A DNA stretch of 64,000 nucleotides from Monocercomonoides exilis. Its lineage: Eukaryota; Preaxostyla; Oxymonadida; Polymastigidae. Every line of letters starts with the position of its first letter. Within the stretch, counting starts at the first letter, position 1. Shown here one piece after another: positions 1 through 11,618 of the stretch. Location: positions 868,001 through 932,000 of the forward strand of contig LSRY02000018.1 of NCBI GenBank assembly GCA_001643675.2, in the 5' to 3' direction. A program made the translations under genes and the position numbers. The notes under the pieces were generated by a model. The model worked only from the letters and a program-made list of their open reading frames with translations. It was not told the origin of the DNA and ran no database searches.

Positions 1-1106
1 GATTCCAACGATACTGTTAATAGCATCACTGTTTCTATTTTCCTCCATCTCTATCTCACATTTTTCTGCATTAACTTCCATTTTTCTGGATCGGCATGAC
101 CATAAAAGAACACATCTTGGACAGAATGCAGCAAATATTGAAGAGCGCATTGATCGGAAAATGACAGGAAACGTCACCAGCATCTGAAAAATAAGGCTGA
201 TGCGTGCAATAATGGCAACAACGCTGCCGGACGCGAGCATCATCAGGTAATTGTCAAGAATCGGCACATTCGTCTCACCAGTGTGTGGGTTTGTGAAGTG
301 GTGGAACCCAAAATAGCCTGTTACGCCCACAAGCGCATACAACACAATATCTACCGTAAATCCTAAGACTATGTCTCGTTCGTCGTTTTTTGGATTTTTG
401 GAATTGAGAAATATTGAAGGAATGATACTGTGAATGAAAAATGACATTGATAAAACGCCAAGCGAAGAAGGAAAAGTTGGTTGACACAAATCAATCAATT
501 CATTATGAAAGCCATGAGGCGGTGCCAACCCAGTTATAACAATAATGACCGAAACAACAATGACAGATATAATTCCGAATGATGAACCTTTTATTAAGAT
601 TGATTGATTTGGTATCAGAACAAGTCCAAAAAGAATAACGGCAATAAAAACTGCGGACATTTTTGTATTCCACCATATTCCCACTTTAGCATTTGCAAGA
701 TTACAAATGGCTCGAACAATCTGCTCAAAATTCTGAGCAAGAAAAATATGTAAAGCAATTATGGCGACGAGAAGAACAAGTGCCGTAACTCCTCGAGCAA
801 CATAATATCCAGATTTCCCAAAAACTTCCCTGCAACGAATTGAAAAATCAGATGTGCCCTTGCTGTTGCGCAAAACTAAAATTGCAGTGTAGCATGAAAT
901 GTACCCTGTGAACAAAACAAAAAATATTCCCAGAGCAAGGCCAGCCTTCGATATTACTTTAAAGAAGTATCAGAATTAAAAAAATTTTTTTCATTCAAAA
1001 GAATAATCAAACCCCATGGAAGAGTCACAACAGTTGAGCCTATCATCAAAGTTGATATTGAAAAGATATTTGTAAAGCTGCTGTGTTTGTTACTTTTTGA
1101 ATTCAT
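1..1106 (-). CDS. Amino acid transporter of the AAAP family, SLC38A9-like, 3' end outside window
   Basis: Two exons (1106..1013 and 956..1) joined over a 56-nt intron (957..1012, donor GTTTGA, acceptor AAAG) read through without a stop for 350 codons and run off the window. The first membrane segment carries MIGSTVVTLPWVISKAGL, the typical opening of AAAP/SLC38 amino acid permeases (unwound TM1 with G(S/T)..L..P). It is followed by about eight more hydrophobic segments, including LVLLVAIIALHIFLAQNF and FIAVILFGLVLIPNQS. The nearest family I recognise is SLC38A9-type lysosomal or plasma membrane amino acid transporters; substrate and location cannot be read here. The start Met at 1106 is preceded by AT-rich DNA and gives a short cytosolic N-terminus (MNSKSNKHSSF). 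The neighbouring HAD gene is on the same strand 860 bp upstream, with no sign of coupling. Confidence 0.8.
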
Positions 1107-1216
1107 CTGTGTAGTTTATTTTTTAACTTTTAGAAATGAAATATTTCAAAAATTTTGATAAATGTGTATTTGAAAAGTAATTATGGGAACATTTTTTTAA
1201 AAAAAGTTCTTCTGTG

Positions 1217-1252
<36 letters not shown>

Positions 1253-1965
1253 AATCCAATTGATTTTTATTTTCAGAAAAGTTAAAAAACATATGAATTT
1301 ATTCATATCAATTTTCTTTTGTGCAAACTGAGTTCATTTGATTCATCAAATATGCATTTGCTTTTCGAAAGGAAGTAACTATTCAAAGAGACTAATGTTC
1401 TAGCCTGATTATTTCAATTGAATAATAATATAATGATATGCTTTTATATCTTACGAAATTTGCTGGAAATAATCACTGGAATTGAATTTTGATATTCACG
1501 GTATTTTCTTTTCAAGCTTATGTTACAAATATTTCATTCGTCAATAAGGAAAAGCTGAGAAATTAAAAAATTGCTCTTTTGAAATAATAATTATTTTTCA
1601 AACAATCGAAAAAACAAGCATAAAATTTTAATTATTAAAAACATTTAAAAAAAAGCTTTGAAGAAGAATTATAAGGGAAAAAATATTCATATTGTCTTTC
1701 TTTCAAAAAAAAAAAAAAAATAGAAAATTCGAAGTTCAAGATTTCTAACAATAAAAGTTATGAATACATAAACATAAAAATCCTCCGCTTAAAGAAATAT
1801 TCAATATAATTAATAATTCTTTGAAGAATTTTATGTAAAAAATTTTTCTCAAAAATGAAAAAAGGCAATTCAAATGGAAAAAAAAAGACAGATGTCGAAC
1901 AAAAACTGGAACAAAAAATTGCATTTCAACGAATTTCACCAACAAAATTGGGAACAAACAAGAAA
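1107..1965. other. AT-rich intergenic region upstream of the transporter gene
   Basis: Between the transporter start and the HAD phosphatase stop I see only AT-rich sequence, a long poly-A run (1217..1251) and a shorter A15 run near 1707. Frames here are broken and low-complexity. It presumably contains the transporter promoter and the HAD 3' flank, but no motif can be defended. Confidence 0.6.
1217..1251 (+). repeat. Poly-A homopolymer, 35 nt
   Basis: An uninterrupted run of 35 A on the plus strand lies about 110 bp upstream of the transporter start codon. It could be a simple slippage tract or the tail of an old retroposed sequence. No coding remnant is visible next to it. Confidence 0.95.
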
Positions 1966-3018
1966 TTAACTTGCCTCTAATTTTTCGTTGATTTGTGGAA
2001 TTTGTCCAATTATTTTCAATTCCGGTTTTTCTTTTAATTCTTCCTTTATTTCCCCTTTAACCAGCAATAAAACATCATTCAATGAGCGAAGCCAATATGT
2101 GGGAGCAACATCAATTGTTTCAGGAACTCTTGCATATGGAACAATGCAACTATCAATTCCCGAACTGAACAAATAAGAAAGTGATAAGATCATAAAAATG
2201 CAGAAAATGAATAATTTGAATAATAATTTAAGCGCAAACGCGTTTGATGCCTGAACATCAGGCTTTGCATCACCAACAAATAGCACCCTTTTTGGGTTTG
2301 TAACATTGAAATGCTTTAATGCGGCTAAAACGGCAACTGGATCAGGTTTATACCCACCATAAACATCCGGGGGAAATAGCTCCTATTATTATACGCGGAA
2401 TTTAAAAAAATTAAGTTACAGAAAAATAATTCAAACATCTACAAATTCCATAAAGCCCAGAAATGAACAATCTTCTATCAATGAAGGCTTACGACGATTA
2501 GAAACAATTCCAATTTTCACTCCAAGTCTCTTCAATTCGCCCATTAAATCTAGTACCTTTGGAATCGATTAAATTATAAAATTCAATTAATTAGAAAAGA
2601 AACCCCAGGAAATGGCTTAAGATAATTTTTCCGAATTCTTGTCTGGACTTCTCGATAAGTTTCTTGATACATATTAAACTCCTCATCACTTATTTCCCTG
2701 CCCAAGAGTACATTAAATTCACCGCGCAGAGATAACGACTGCAGTTCATTCTACAATCATTTTCATTATAAACAAATAACAATGAAAATAAATGGAACAT
2801 CCGAACGTAACATAAATAAAACAATGTGTCATACAGAAATTTCTTCTTGACTTTTCGTATATCCAAATGCTTTTAAAGTCTGATGATATATTTCACATAG
2901 CAAGCCTAAACAGCTAATTAAAAAAGATAAACTTCAAATTACAAAACATACCAAATGAATCCGATATGGTACCATCCATGTCAAATAAAACTACATCGTA
3001 TTTCAATTCAAAAGCCAT
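1966..3018 (-). CDS. HAD-superfamily hydrolase, phosphoglycolate-phosphatase-like
   Basis: Six exons (3018..2952, 2905..2835, 2750..2604, 2556..2443, 2382..2240, 2164..1966) splice to 246 residues. All four HAD motifs are present: VVLFDMDGT (motif I, nucleophile Asp and acid/base Asp, residues about 10-18), IGIVSNRR (motif II Ser), the Lys of YKPDP (motif III) and LFVGDAKPD (motif IV acidic pair). The helical cap between motifs I and II is the size of subclass IA enzymes such as phosphoglycolate phosphatase or PpaX; the substrate cannot be decided. Introns are 46, 84, 47, 60 and 75 nt. The last one (2165..2239) is a multiple of three and lacks stops, so an unspliced reading would insert a false hydrophobic segment. 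Splicing it restores DVQASNASGIDSCIVPYA, as expected for the family. Confidence 0.85.
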
Positions 3019-3188
3019 GGAAAACTAAAAAAATACAAAAAAGTCAGAAATTCAAATTTAATATGGTTTTTTGATCAAATAATGCTGTTTTGAATTCAAA
3101 CTCGAGTCTTCACATTTCAAGTGAAGAGTACAAAAAACAAGAATAAAAATTATAACATAAAAAATTCCTACAAAAAAATATATATTCA

Positions 3189-6100
3189 TCACTGACAACA
3201 GCTTCCAGTAATTGTAAGATTAGACTTAGTTCTCCTGCTCATCTCATTCAAAAACAGGATATCTTCAGAGCCAAAGCTAACAGCTCCGGACAAATGTGAG
3301 TGGGGCAGCGGCATGTGCTCCCCCACATTCGCTGTGCTCTCGTCCTGTCTCTGGAACAACCTCTTCAGCTCCGAGAGGGGGATGGTTTCTTCAGTGTATT
3401 TGAAGAGCACATGCATGGTGAGGGTGTTCAGATATACGAAGCGTTTGAGGAGCGAAAGCATGTCTGTATCGCTTGCTCTGTCGCACTCCCACCAGAGCTG
3501 GCTGTGGAGGAAGGGCTGGAGAGAGGAGAAGAGGAAGGAGGAGGAGGAAGAAGAAGAAGAGGAGGAAGAGGAAGAGGAAGAGGAAGAAGAAGAAGAAGAA
3601 GAAGAAGAAGGGGAGGAGGAAGAAGAAGATGGTGATTGATTTGAAACATTTGAAGAAGAAGAAGAAGAAGAAGAAGCTGTGTGTGTTTGTTTTTTGAGGG
3701 AAGGAAGTTGGAGGAATGGAAGAAGCTTCTGGTTTGTCACTCTGATTTGGATGAAAGGAGCATTTGAAGAGGAAGAGGAAGAAGGAGATGAATATAACAC
3801 AACACCAGGACCTTTAGAAGAGGAAGAGGAAGAAGAAGACAATAAAGAAGAAGAGGAGGAGGAGGAAGAAGAATGAGAAGAAGAAGAAGGAGAAGGAGAA
3901 GCAACAGGAGCGTGCTGATATGACATCCCTTGTTCAAAATCGCTCTTCTTCATGTTTGGATGAGGTGTACCCGAACCAATCACAATTGCCCCAACATGCT
4001 CGTTCTCTTTCTCTTTCTCTTTTTTACTCTCTTTTTTATTCTCCTTCTCATTTTTTCCCTTTCCTTTTCCCTTTTCTCCTCCTTCTTCGCTCTCTGCCAA
4101 TGAAGCAGAAGGAGTGCTGGCTGTGCGAGAAGCGTTGGCTGAGCGGAGGATCAAGACATCGTACAGCTCTGGATGATGGAGGAAGAGAGTGTCTGAGGAG
4201 CAGGCAATGAAGGAGGGGGGAAGAGAAGAAGAAGAAGATGATGATGATGATGATGATGATGATGAATTTGATTGATAGCTTGTCTGATTGGGGGAGAAAG
4301 GCGATGCAAACAAAGACACATTGCCAATAGGAACACATTGAGGCACAACAAGATGTCTCTTCAGAGAAGAAGAGGAAAACGGAATGGGGGAATCAGTTTG
4401 TGTGTTGGAGGAGGAATAAAACGAGGAGGAAGAAGAAGAAGAAGATTTTCTCTTTCCTTTCTGTTTTTTGCCGATGGTGGAATTGCGGTGCTTTCTATGT
4501 TTTTTGTTTTTCTTTGATTTATCTTTTTCTTTTTCTTCTTTCTCTTCTTTTTCCTTTTCATCTCCATTCTCCGCTTTCTCTGATTCTTTTATTTTCTCTT
4601 CTGTTTTTCCTTCTGCTTTTTCATCCATTTCATCATCAACAACATTATTATCTTGTTCTTCTTCCTTCTTCTCTTCTTTACCTTCCTCTTCCTCTTCCTC
4701 TTCCTTCTCCCCCTCCCCCTCCTCTTCCTCCACTCCAATCCCAAAGAAATCTCTTCTCTTCCTCTTCATCTGGCTCGCCATGCTCTCCACGCTCACAATG
4801 CACAGGTCTTCTTCTTCCACCACTTTCGGCTTCTTCTTCAGCGCTGACAGAAAAGACGTTTCTTCTTTTTTTGCTTCCTTTGCATCTTTTGTGAGTTTAT
4901 CTGATTGCTTGCTATTTCTCTCTTTCTCTTTTCTCTTTGTTACTTCTTCATTATTATTATCATCATCTTCCTCTTCTTCCTCACTTTCTTCACTTTCTTC
5001 TTCTCCTCCTTCTGAACTACCATCATCTTCATCCTCACTTCCACTTTCATTCTCTTCTTCCTCCTCTTCCTCTTCTTTCTCCCTCTCCCTTTCCCTTTCC
5101 TTCTCCTTCTCTCTCTTCTCCCTCTCCTTCATCGACACATCGAATATCGGCACAAACCTCGCCAGCTCGCTCAGCGCAAAACACGCATCAGATGCAAAAG
5201 AAAGAGGAGGCTGAGTCAAAATGAGAATCCGAAGGCCCAAAAGAACCGCGCGATGGAGGATAAACAGAGGCTGGAACAAGAAGTTGGGCTTTAAAGGGGA
5301 AGAGAAAGAAGGAAGAAGGCGATTGGGGGAGTTATTAAAGGAATTGGATAGGGGAGAAAGAGGAGAAGTGAAGGAAAAAGGAAGGCAAGAGGAGAGGAGA
5401 GGAATGAAAGGGATGGAATGACGAGTGTTTCGTCGGGTTTTGGATGAGGAAGAGGAAGAGGAGGAAGAGGAAAAAGAAGAAGAAGGAGAAGAGGAAGAAG
5501 AAGAGAAATGATAAACTAAACCGGGAGCTAATTGAGGAAGTTTGTTTGAAGATACAATTTGAGAATTGGAAGAAGAAGAAGAAGATGATGATGATGATGA
5601 TGATGATGATGAAATATGTTCGTTTTCATTCTTTTGACTCTTTTCAGTTGAAGATGAATGTTTGGAATGATGATGATGATGTCTGTGATGATGATGATGA
5701 TGATGCTTATGATTATGTTCGTTCTCTTCTTCTTCTTCTTCTGCTTCATCTCCACTTCTTTCTCTTCTATGCTTCCTCTTCCTCCTCCTCTTTCTTCTCT
5801 CTTCTTCCCTTTCTTCTTCTTCTCCTTCTCCTTCCCCTTCCTCTTCTTCTTCTTCTTCCTCAAAAGGCGGAGGAGCCGGAAGAAATTCGCTTGTTCCGTC
5901 TTCTCCTTCGATGGCAATCGCATCTGACGGCTGCCAATCATCATTCAAACCAAAACGACCAGAAACAACGCTTATTCCTTTGCGGTTGGAGGAAGAAGAA
6001 GGAGAAGAAGAAGAAGAGGGAGAAGAAGAATGATGATGATGGTGACGATGATGAAGAGAAGAAGAAGAAGAAGAAGAAGAAGAAGAAGAAGAACGTGATG

Positions 6101-8761
6101 AAGCAGAAGAAGCAGATGAATAAGAAGAAGAGGAATAAGAAGAAGAGCAAGATTCTGAGTCAGAATCAGAATCAGAGGAAGAAGAAGAAGAAGACATTTC
6201 ATCTTTTGAATGCTGTTGTTGAAGATTAGTGGATGATTTGAGGGGGGTTGATATTGCAGAAGAAGAAGGGGGAGAAAGAGAAGAAGAAGAGGAAGAAGAT
6301 TCATAAGCAGAAGCAAAAGGAGAATCACTTGAAGGAGAAAGAGAAGAAGAAGGAGAAGTTTTATTGTCTTCAGAAATCACCACAATTTTATTGCTTTCAA
6401 TTGTTTTTCCATTCGAACTATTGAAACTTTGCCCCACACCTTCCCATTTTGAAGCTGGTTTTGAGTTATTTTTGCTATTTTTGCTGTTTTTGCTGCCAAA
6501 GCGAAAAGAAGAGAGAAGAGAAGAAGAAGAGGAGGAAGAAGAAGAGGAGGAAGAGGAAGAGGAAGAGGAAGAGGAAGAGGAAGAGGAAGAAGAAGAAGAA
6601 GAAGAAGGATGAGGAGGGGTATAAGAAATCGAAACAATGCGGTTTTTGATGATTTCTTTTTTCTTCTTCATTTCTTCTTCGCTCAGCTCTTTCAGGGCGT
6701 TCAGAGAAGAAGGCGAAGAAAGGATGAAAGGAGGGGTGGAGGTGGGGGAGACACGAGAAAGAGAAGAGGAAGAGAAGGAAGAAGAAGAAGAAGAAGATGA
6801 TGATGATGATGAAGAAGATGATGATAAAATAGAAGAAGAAGAAGAAGAAGAATGAGAAGAAGAAGGAAGAGGAGGAGGAGGAGGCATTAGAGAAGGAGCA
6901 GAAGTCGATTGAGTATAAGGCGGAGGGCAGAACAAGAAGGACAAAGCAGAAAAGAAGCGAAAGGGAGATATGAACGGGATAGGAACAAAGGAAGACTGTG
7001 CTATGCGTGTGGGCTGTGAAAGGGAAAAGGAAGAAGAGGTTGAAATGTTGCTGTTGTTTTTGTTGTTGCTCTTCTTCTTCGTCGTCTTCATCTTCTTTTG
7101 ATCTTTGTTTTCTTCTTCTTCTTCTTCTTCTTCTTCTTCTTCTTCACCTTCCTCTTCCTCCTCATCTTCTACTGATTCATTGAAAATGGATGCATATTGC
7201 GGGGTGATTGGAGATTCAGCTATTTTTCCATGTTTGTGTGATTTGGAAGATTTTGAATGGTTTTCATTTGTTTTTGTGGAGTTATGTGTTTCTTTGTCAT
7301 CCTTTTCTTCTTCTTTCTCTCTTTCTTCTTCTTCTTCTTCTTCTTCTTCATTTTCATCTTTACCACTATCATCTCTTTCTCTTTCTCTTTCTCTTTGTCT
7401 TTCTTCTTTTTCTTTTTCTTTTTCTTCACTTTCTGCTTTTAACTGCAATTTTGTTTTCAATTTTCGGAGAAATTCCGGATACAATGCAAATGAATGCGTT
7501 ACTGATAAAATGTCCGGGAAAAAAAAGATTACATTTGGCACAGATTGCTTCAGGGAGAAATTGCCGGCAGAAGAATAATTAATTCGTGGCGATAATTCCT
7601 CTCCCCGCCCGTCCAGAAATATCGGAATTGCGGGTTTCGATTCCTGACTTAACGAATAAGTCGACAAAGTTGCCAGTTTTTCGCTTCCTTCAGTGTATTC
7701 TGTGTTGTCTTTTGCTGTTTTCTGGTCGTCGGATTCGGATGTGTATGACCTGATTGAATACGCAGGCGGAGATTGCGTTTCGTTCATTGATGACTTCCCA
7801 GCTGTTGATATTGCTGCTGCTGCTGATGAAGATGAAGATGTTGTTGTTGTTGTTGTTGAAGAATAGGATGAGGTCGCTGTTGATGTTAATGGAGTGATTG
7901 GAGACAAAAGTGCAGTGTGCTCTGAGGGCTTGGCTTTGAGGTCTTTGACTGTTGTTGGGTCAATTATATCTGATGACTTGCTGTCTTTTATCCCAAATAG
8001 TTCGCGGAAGAACTTTAAAGTGGGCGAAAGTCCGCTCAGTGCACTTTCTTTTTGAATAGATTCGTTTCCAAATTCAAGAACAGAAAAATCTAATACTGGA
8101 GGAGATATAGAATAAAGAGGAATGTTTAACGTGCTGAATCGTTGCTCTCTCTTATTTGCCAGTTGAAGAACAGCAAGTTTCAAATTATGATTATCCATAT
8201 AATTTGAAAGAAGTTTGTAATTCTTATTTGCTCCAATATCCCTGAGCAAAAGCAAAATCAATGCAAGCGTAAATGCTATTTCAAAGACATAAGAAATGGT
8301 AAATAAAAGCAAAACCTGACGTTGTTCAGCAAAAAATCAAGATGGACAAAAAGAGAAAATGGCGAATAGCCAATGAATCCAACAGCAAACATCTTTGAAC
8401 CACGGTCTAAACACGTTAGATTTTATTTATCATCAAAAATAAAACAGTTTTAAAGTTTACTTCTGAAACATTCCAAACCATATCTCCTATCAACAACTTG
8501 ATTAAAAACTGCAATGCCCCAATATCCGCATAAAGTGAAAATAAAATAATCCTGCTCAATGAAATGGCTTCCAGAAGGAAGAGTTAGAAATTCTAATCCA
8601 CCATCAAGGAATTCATGGCAATTTTGAGGATACATATATTCCACAACATTTCCTTCCTTAATATCAAAACTTGTGATGAATGCTGCTTTAAGTGAACCGC
8701 AACGCCAACCGTACGGATAAGGTTTCACGGTTGTATGTAAAGGAAGCACAGAGGCAGACAT
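3189..8761 (-). CDS. DENN-domain protein of the DENND11/LCHN type with giant Ser/Glu insertions
   Basis: Three exons (8761..8461, 8406..8316, 8241..3189; introns of 54 and 74 nt) give 1,814 residues. The N-terminal part resembles the DENND11 (LCHN) uDENN region: AAFITSFDIKEGNVVEYMYP, then LEFLTLPSGSHFIEQDYFIF, GIAVFNQV and SLFVHLDFLLNNVRDIG. Later family pieces are scattered as islands: LGLRILILTQPPLSFASDAC (near 5,230), FLHHPELYDVLI (near 4,160) and the last 110 residues (about 3,520-3,190). Between them lie poly-Ser, poly-Glu, His and Lys/Glu tracts, so the protein is several times the usual length of about 450 residues. DENN proteins act on Rab GTPases in membrane traffic; this role is inferred. 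The start is uncertain: Met at 8761 or an in-frame Met at 8839. The DMC1 stop lies about 340 bp upstream on the same strand. Confidence 0.7.
3510..7440 (-). repeat. Clustered GAA/GAG and TCT trinucleotide tracts inside the DENN gene
   Basis: Within the third exon the coding strand alternates between pyrimidine runs coding Ser (TCT, TCC, for example about 3,530-3,640, 6,510-6,610, 6,840-6,900) and purine runs coding Glu (GAA, GAG, for example about 4,680-4,730, 5,040-5,110, 5,790-5,860, 7,110-7,150, 7,310-7,350). Short His, Asp and Lys runs also occur. Every tract keeps the reading frame across about 5 kb. Confidence 0.9.
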
Positions 8762-9099
8762 AAAAGCAAAATAAAAACTTTCTAAAGTTATAATGGAAAG
8801 ATCAAAGAATGTTGAAATCATCAAAAAAGAATGGAACAATTATCATTTGAAATTGATGCTAGAAATAACATAACAAATTTAAAGGAAATATTACCTGAAA
8901 TTTTTTATTTTGATTTTTTTTTAAAAAGTGAATTGTTTAAATAAAAATAGAAATGAAAGTGAGCAAAATGAATGAAGTTTTAAAATGAAACAGAAAAAAA
9001 GCTTACAAGAAGCATCAATAGAAGGATGAGCGATGTAGATTTTATCTGCTTATATCTCTTCACAATTCCAACTCTCTTTCTTTCTTCCTTCCCTCTTCC

Positions 9100-10684
9100 T
9101 CATTCGCTGGAGTCTGTGATCCCCTCGCTTGAGATGGTGAATGTGCACTCAGACTCAGGAAGCAGCGGACTGTCGTATATTTTGCACACTCGCTGTTCTC
9201 CTTTTCCTTTCCGCAGAAACAGACGTGTTGTCGATGCATGAGCCATTATGTGTCCTCCAATCGGTTTCTTTGGATCTGCTCGTTCAAAGCATGAATGGAT
9301 TAAATTATGAAATTGCAAAAAATGAAGCACAAATGAGTTGGCAAAAAGAATAATGTCAAAAACAATTCTTTCTTACAAAGAAAAAAAAATATTTTTGGTT
9401 TTATTTTTTTATTTTTACAATGCACTCCATCACACAAGTCTAACACACCTGCTTGGAACATTGCAGCAGCGCCTGGGTCAGCCACAACCTGGTTCGTCAC
9501 AAGCACAGCCACCCCAAACTCCTCCGCAATCTTCATCAGCATCGACATCAGCTTTCCCAGCCGCTGCTGCCTGTCAGCCAGCTCACCCCGCCCGCTGAAG
9601 TCCACCCGGAACAGCGCTGTCACGCTGTCCACAATCACCAATCTGAACTGATCCTCTGCCATCTTCGCACACACTTGTGTCAGAAGCCCCGTCTGCTGCT
9701 CGTGTGTGTATGCCCTCGCAAAGATGATGTTGTCCAGCACCGCCCCTGGGTCCAGTCCATACCGCACGGCAATCGGCTCAATCCGCTCCGGTCTGAATGT
9801 TCCTTCAGTGTCGATGTATGCCACCTTGCCATTTCCTCCCCCTGCTTCCAGAGGCAGCTGGCACGTCACACACAACGTGTGCGCCAGCTGTGTCTTCCCC
9901 GTGCGGAACTCTCCAAACACCTCCGTGATGCTCATCGTCTCAAGCCCTCCGCCCAGCAGCGTGTCCAGCTCTTTCGAGCCTGTTGTAATCTTTACCACCT
10001 CCTTTCGTTTCAGCAGATATTCGCTCCCTGTGATGAACCCATTGAAAACCACTTTCTGTACCGCCTCCAAGATTTTGTCCAGCTTTCCTTCAGAAATACC
10101 CTTCACTTGTAGCAAATCCTGTTTGTGTTCATTTGGTAAAAAAAATTCAGTTCAAAGCAAATGTGAACAGCATTCAGATAAATGAATATTTTTAAAAAGG
10201 CATTCAATTCGAGCGTCAACTGAACACTTGTTTTTTCAAACTTTTTTTGTTCGCATTTGAAGGCTCTGCACGGTGAAGCATCCCGCCTCCTTCAGCTTTT
10301 TCACATCTCCCGCGTTTATGCCAAGTTCCACAAGCTATTGTTTCCAATTCATCCCACGTTTCACATTCCAAGAGAAAGAAAGCAATTATCAGACAGAGGT
10401 TGTAGAAAAATTAAGCAATATAGAGATTAGAACCCACAACAATTTCGACATAATTCAGAAAAAGAAGAAATTTTAATGCAAAAAATACTCAAATCTGAAA
10501 AACAAAAATAGAAAAAAGGAATTGCAAATGCATTTTTGTAAGCAAGACAAAATAAAGAAGCTCCACTTTCAAATAAGTCCATCACAATTCACCAGATTTT
10601 TCACACCTTGTCAATTTCCATAAAACTCTGAATATCAGCAGAAGCCTCTTCAACCATTTCTTCTTCCATTTGCTCTGTGCTCAT
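9100..10684 (-). CDS. DMC1: DMC1, meiotic RecA-family strand-exchange recombinase
   Basis: Four exons (10684..10607, 10334..10242, 10118..9449, 9275..9100) splice to 338 residues, almost the length of known DMC1 proteins. Introns are 272, 123 and 173 nt with GT-AG ends. An acidic N-terminus is followed by the helix-hairpin-helix domain ([18 protein letters not shown]), Walker [10 protein letters not shown] at about residues 125-133, Walker [12 protein letters not shown], and the C-terminal [21 protein letters not shown]1 rather than RAD51 is favoured by [37 protein letters not shown] and the helix-hairpin-helix region. Some positions ([21 protein letters not shown]) look RAD51-like, so a tree should confirm it. 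The protein forms filaments on single-stranded DNA in meiotic recombination. It is divergent from the endosulfine gene. Confidence 0.88.
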
Positions 10685-11253
10685 TGTGTATTCTTTTTTG
10701 CTTTGCTATTCCTTTCTCTTGAACTTCCGGCATTCTTTAGAACATTTGAGAATTATTATGGCTTAATCAATTTCTTTTGAAAATCTTTTCAAACTCAAAA
10801 ATCCAATGGACAAGAAATTATTGACTATTAAGTTTATCACAAATGTGTTTTGGTGATTGTTCTTTTGTTTTATACACAATGCACGAAAGGATTTCTGAAT
10901 TCTTTAATCAACTTTTTTAATTTTTTTTTTCATTTTTTCTTGTTCTGAAAAAATGAAACAAATTTTAAAAGCAGTTTAATAAATAAAATTAATAACAGTG
11001 AATATCAATAAATCGAGTCAAAACATGATTATATTATGGTTATTTTTAGCAGATAATTAGAAATTATGAGTATATTGATCGTTTTGTTCATAGTCTGCTT
11101 TGTTTATTCAACCAGCATCAAATATAATTTATCAAAATTTATTATTTATTGTTATTATTTGTGATTGCTGATGACATGTTAATTTTCATGTTTTTATTGA
11201 CTGTCAATATGAAAATGAATTTTTGTGTTGATATGTGTATTTAGCAAGTAAGT
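10685..11253. promoter_or_regulatory. Divergent intergenic region between DMC1 and endosulfine
   Basis: These 569 bp separate two genes pointing away from each other and so must hold both promoters. The sequence is AT-rich with T and A runs. No TATA box, initiator or repeated operator-like motif can be singled out with confidence. Confidence 0.45.
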
Positions 11254-11618
11254 ATGTCAACAGAAGGAGAAAATCACGACGAAAAACTCGACCAAGAAAG
11301 CGAGGAAGATGAGGAAGAGGATAAGCCTATTGAATCGGCTCTTCCACCTGTTTGCATTTTTAATTATATGTTTATTAAAAAAATTCATTTGTATTCTAGC
11401 GGAAACCAATTGCACCGAAAAGCAAAGCTCTCGCATATGGAAAGTTGCAACCAAAGAAAGGAGCAGGATTCCCTGTTTGTTTTATTATTGATTTTTTTGA
11501 ATCTATGCAACATGAATTCTTTTTTATTTCAATTTAGGGAAGGCAACACTTCGACTCTGCTGATTACTTTAAAGAAAAGCAAACAAAGAAAGATCATCCA
11601 TCTCACCCTGCTCAATAA
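11254..11618 (+). CDS. Endosulfine family protein (ENSA/ARPP19/Igo), PP2A-B55 inhibitor
   Basis: Three small exons (11254..11349, 11400..11474, 11538..11618) separated by introns of 50 and 63 nt encode 83 residues. The protein starts with an acidic tail and then carries KALAYGKLQPKKGAGF and the family hallmark HFDSADYFKEKQ. FDS(G/A)DY is the endosulfine signature; its Ser is phosphorylated by Greatwall/Rim15-type kinases, which turns the protein into an inhibitor of PP2A-B55 at mitotic entry or quiescence. That role is taken from the family. The match is short but covers the diagnostic core and the expected basic, proline-containing stretch before it. The gene is easily missed because no single exon exceeds 100 nt. 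It is divergent from DMC1. Confidence 0.75.

Noticed and set aside
2165-2239. Membrane helix in the HAD phosphatase
   Set aside because: It is a GT-AG intron that happens to be in frame; splicing restores the family sequence.
4468-5214. Plus-strand open frame rich in Ser and Phe
   Set aside because: It is the antisense reading of Glu/Asp-rich coding sequence in the DENN gene; GAA repeats lack stops in all frames on both strands.
5444-6229. Plus-strand frame rich in Lys, Met and Asp
   Set aside because: Antisense of Ser/His-rich repeats in the DENN gene; no domain and no plausible start context.
8242-8312. Hydrophobic N-terminus (LLFTISYVFEIAFTLALILL) as signal anchor of the DENN gene
   Set aside because: The segment is flanked by GT and AG; removing it joins two DENND11-like blocks in phase, so it is read as an intron.
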